From Buxus sempervirens (Eukaryota > Streptophyta > Magnoliopsida > Buxales > Buxaceae), in the NCBI GenBank assembly GCA_947561395.2, contig OX387184.1, positions 8,742,001-8,806,000 of the forward strand: a stretch of DNA of 64,000 nt. Reading direction: 5' to 3'. The stretch's first letter is position 1. Each line of letters begins with the position of its first letter. The notes beneath the pieces were generated by a model. That model was given only the letters and a program-made list of their open reading frames with translations. It searched no databases and was not told where the DNA came from. Below, in pieces: positions 61,865-64,000 of the stretch. Made by a program: the position numbers and the translations under genes.

Positions 61865-62380
61865 GGTTTGAAGTGAAGGTAGCTTGGGCTATGGCTATTT
61901 TTGTTGAGGCTCACGCTATTCTTGAAGGACTGAAGTTGGCAAGATGTTTGAGCTATGATCATATAATTCTGGAAGGGGATTCTAAAGCAATTTCTAATTC
62001 CTAAACACTCATCAAGGATGGAGAATTTATAGCGTGATTGCCCTCATTAAGTCTCTGATCATTCAATTTGATCAAGTAAAGTTTTTCAAATGGGGTTTGG
62101 CCTAGGGAAAGTCGAAATCATCATCAATTGGGTTTGGCGTAGGGAGGTTGCAGAAGCTATCATTGCAACATTAATGGACTTTCCTAGGGACATCTCTATA
62201 GTGAAAGAAAACAGCAAATGGACAATGTATAGTGTCCTCTGCATATCAGCTAGCACTTCAAGCTTCACTCTCTCCAATACCAGCAAAATGTTGGTAAGCT
62301 TTATGGAAAATACCTTGTGCTCAGAAATTAAGATTTTTTGGCTGGATGGTGTTATATAATGGATTCATGACATCGGACCT
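61865..62380 (+). pseudogene. LINE RNase H relic 1
   Basis: Frames broken by stops give EAHAILEGLKLARC, IILEGDSKAISNS, then IALIKSLIIQFDQVKF and WVWRREVAEAIIATLMD, in the order expected for the C-terminal RNase H of a plant LINE (Glu helix, EGDS motif, final REAN..AD-like helix). Confidence 0.65.
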
Positions 62381-62399
62381 ATTCCCCTATCGGCTTAAA

Positions 62400-62727
62400 A
62401 CCCCCCACCCACCGACCCATCGAACAATATGTGCTTTGCAGCCAAGAGGCAGAAAGTTCAGATCATATTTTCATGAAATGCCACTTTGCTAGAGCACGTT
62501 GGTTTTACGCAGCGGGAGGCTACTTGGAACGACTCACATTTTTTGGGTTAAAATAAACTTTGCTGGAACCCAGGACCCACTGCGGTTGGAGTCGTTGGAC
62601 GGGATGAGACTGGAAAATTCCTCTTTGCTTATGCTATGGAAATTGAAAAAAAAAACTTCAATTATAGCAGAAGCGACAGCCCTTCGAGAGGCCCTTACGT
62701 TAACCAAACACTATGGATTCCAGATTG
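62400..62727 (+). pseudogene. LINE zinc-region and RNase H relic 2
   Basis: AESSDHIFMKCHFARARWF resembles the His/Cys end of the zf-RVT region. It is followed by NFAGTQDP and AEATALREALTLTKHYGF, RNase H pieces. At least two frame changes separate them. The end joins copy 2 of the direct repeat directly. Confidence 0.65.
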
Positions 62728-63128
62728 ATCAACGCAGTATATGTATCAGGTTGGGGTCTACACTTGACAAATGCATGAGAAGCTTTGAAGACCACCACTT
62801 AATTGGTCATAAAATACTGCAAAGGTATTGGGAGTAGTTGAATAACAAAGGGGCACTTTAGTTTGAAAGTATACAGTAAAATAAATGAACAACGATTTTG
62901 ATCAAAGTGATAGTTTGTATATTTGAACTCTGAAATAGTCTTTAAATATCATCTGGTAGAGACTTAGACCGGCCGGTACAACTGGCTAAGACCCTTGGAC
63001 ACGTTCTTGTAACAGCCACGGAAGGATACCAGATTTTTAAACCTTGCTTTAAATGGGTGTCTTATACTCTTCCACAGTTTATTTGCCTGAAAATCAGGTA
63101 ATTATATTATACAGTGCCAGTGTACCAC
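62728..63128 (+). repeat. Direct repeat, copy 2, downstream of the reductase gene
   Basis: Partner of 58812-59185. It corresponds to the far-upstream region of the reductase gene. It has small insertions compared with copy 1, so the duplication is not recent. Confidence 0.85.
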
Positions 63129-63181
63129 GTTTTTTTTTTTGTTGTTGTTGTTGTGATGGACTCAACTTTTTTTCATAAAAA

Positions 63182-63215
63182 CTAGTGGGATGCCCATGCT
63201 CCGCACGGACAGGCA
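63182..63215 (-). mobile_element. Helitron 3' terminus, body extending to the right
   Basis: On the minus strand: hairpin CCGTGCGGAGCATGG, short spacer, then CTAG followed by T. This is the canonical Helitron end. The 5' end is not recognised within the window. Confidence 0.6.
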
Positions 63216-64000
63216 TGTATGTCAAAAACTTAAGAAAAGTTATATATATATATATAGTTGATTTATAGTAATATATAATAATAGTCATACTAAGATTGTG
63301 AATATCAGAAGTGCGAATGATGCACTTTAGTGTATATAAAGGAGCTAGCAGCATCAGCAAAATGGTTTTAGCTATTTGGTTTTTATTGAAGAAGAGTAAA
63401 CAATAAGAAAAGGGGCTACAAATGAAAGAATTTTCTTGTTCAGAAAACTTTGTCCCTTACCTACTTAACCTACTTATCTCGGATGTGTTTACCCTTACTG
63501 ATGCATTTATTTGTCCATACAAGTGTGTGGGTTTGACGGCTTGCAATGACTCATTACACCAAATTACTTTGTTTACTTCCGTAATTTCGTGCCAAAGACA
63601 ATGTACCAATATCTTAACTTGTCATATCTCTCATGGTTAATTATGTGTAATACAACGATTTTTAATATTTATTTTTACCAAAATTTAGTATAATAGCACG
63701 GTTATTATATGTATCACATAGTTAACAAATAATTAACGTACTTATACATAGTTATTATGCCATATTATGACATAGTTAACATTATACCATACGTTAAATT
63801 CCATCTTATGCATAACACTATTGTGACAAATAATTATATGCAATTTTTTTGACAAATAATTAAATTACAAATATTAAATATGCATTTAAGTACTTATACC
63901 ATGCATTAATTTACATAATACTAATTATCCATAATAATATTTTAAGTAATAACGTGAAATTATAGTGAATTATAATTAATTCACATTAATTTAAAATGTG
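63216..64000. other. A/T-rich window end
   Basis: Very A/T-rich, with a (TA)n run at about 63239-63257 and recurring TAGTTAACA/ATAATTAA words from 63660. No gene seen; any second reductase copy would have to lie further right. Confidence 0.4.

Overview
This window is nuclear DNA from a flowering plant, probably a woody dicot or magnoliid; the species cannot be fixed from sequence alone. The evidence is GT-AG introns in A/T-rich DNA, plant-only families (GASA/snakin, lysine-rich arabinogalactan protein, DUF620, organellar SWIB, PRISE-type reductase), and typical plant transposons. I rebuilt six host genes exon by exon, each with consistent phases: a 12-exon membrane-anchored aspartic protease (minus, 5.9-17.0 kb), a snakin-1-like peptide (minus, 33.5-33.9 kb), a DUF620 protein (plus, 39.3-41.4 kb), a lysine-rich AGP with GPI signal (minus, 48.0-49.3 kb), an organelle-targeted SWIB protein (plus, 53.8-57.2 kb) and a progesterone 5-beta-reductase/iridoid-synthase-like enzyme (plus, 59.7-61.0 kb).

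Layout. 0-1.2 kb: head-to-tail array of miniature Helitron-like units. 1.5-4.1 kb: 5'-truncated LINE with an open RT-RNase H frame and a 14-bp target duplication. 5.9-17.0 kb: the protease gene, whose 5.4-kb fourth intron holds a LINE relic and a 566-bp hAT element, and whose exon 8-9 intron holds the 3' end of an RTE-type LINE. 17.6-19.0 kb: three ACC-rich blocks. 19.45-26.85 kb: a minus-strand Helitron containing a TRIM, which contains a roughly 5-kb solo LTR, which contains a 1.8-kb solo LTR. 27.8-31.4 kb: a 3.6-kb solo LTR with a hAT element inside. 33.5-41.4 kb: snakin and DUF620 genes, with small Mutator-like MITEs between them. 41.4-53.1 kb: mostly non-coding around the AGP gene. 53.2-57.2 kb: a hAT MITE ending 126 bp before the SWIB start codon, then SWIB with a complete TRIM in its intron. 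58.8-63.1 kb: the reductase gene between two direct repeats 3.9 kb apart, the mark of a tandem duplication whose second copy would lie beyond the window.

The host genes are unrelated single-gene neighbours on both strands; nothing suggests a biosynthetic cluster or an operon. The most unusual content is transposon architecture: tandem mini-Helitrons, a four-level nest with a target duplication or canonical insertion site at every level, and a MITE placed where a core promoter should be. I found no clearly new protein system.
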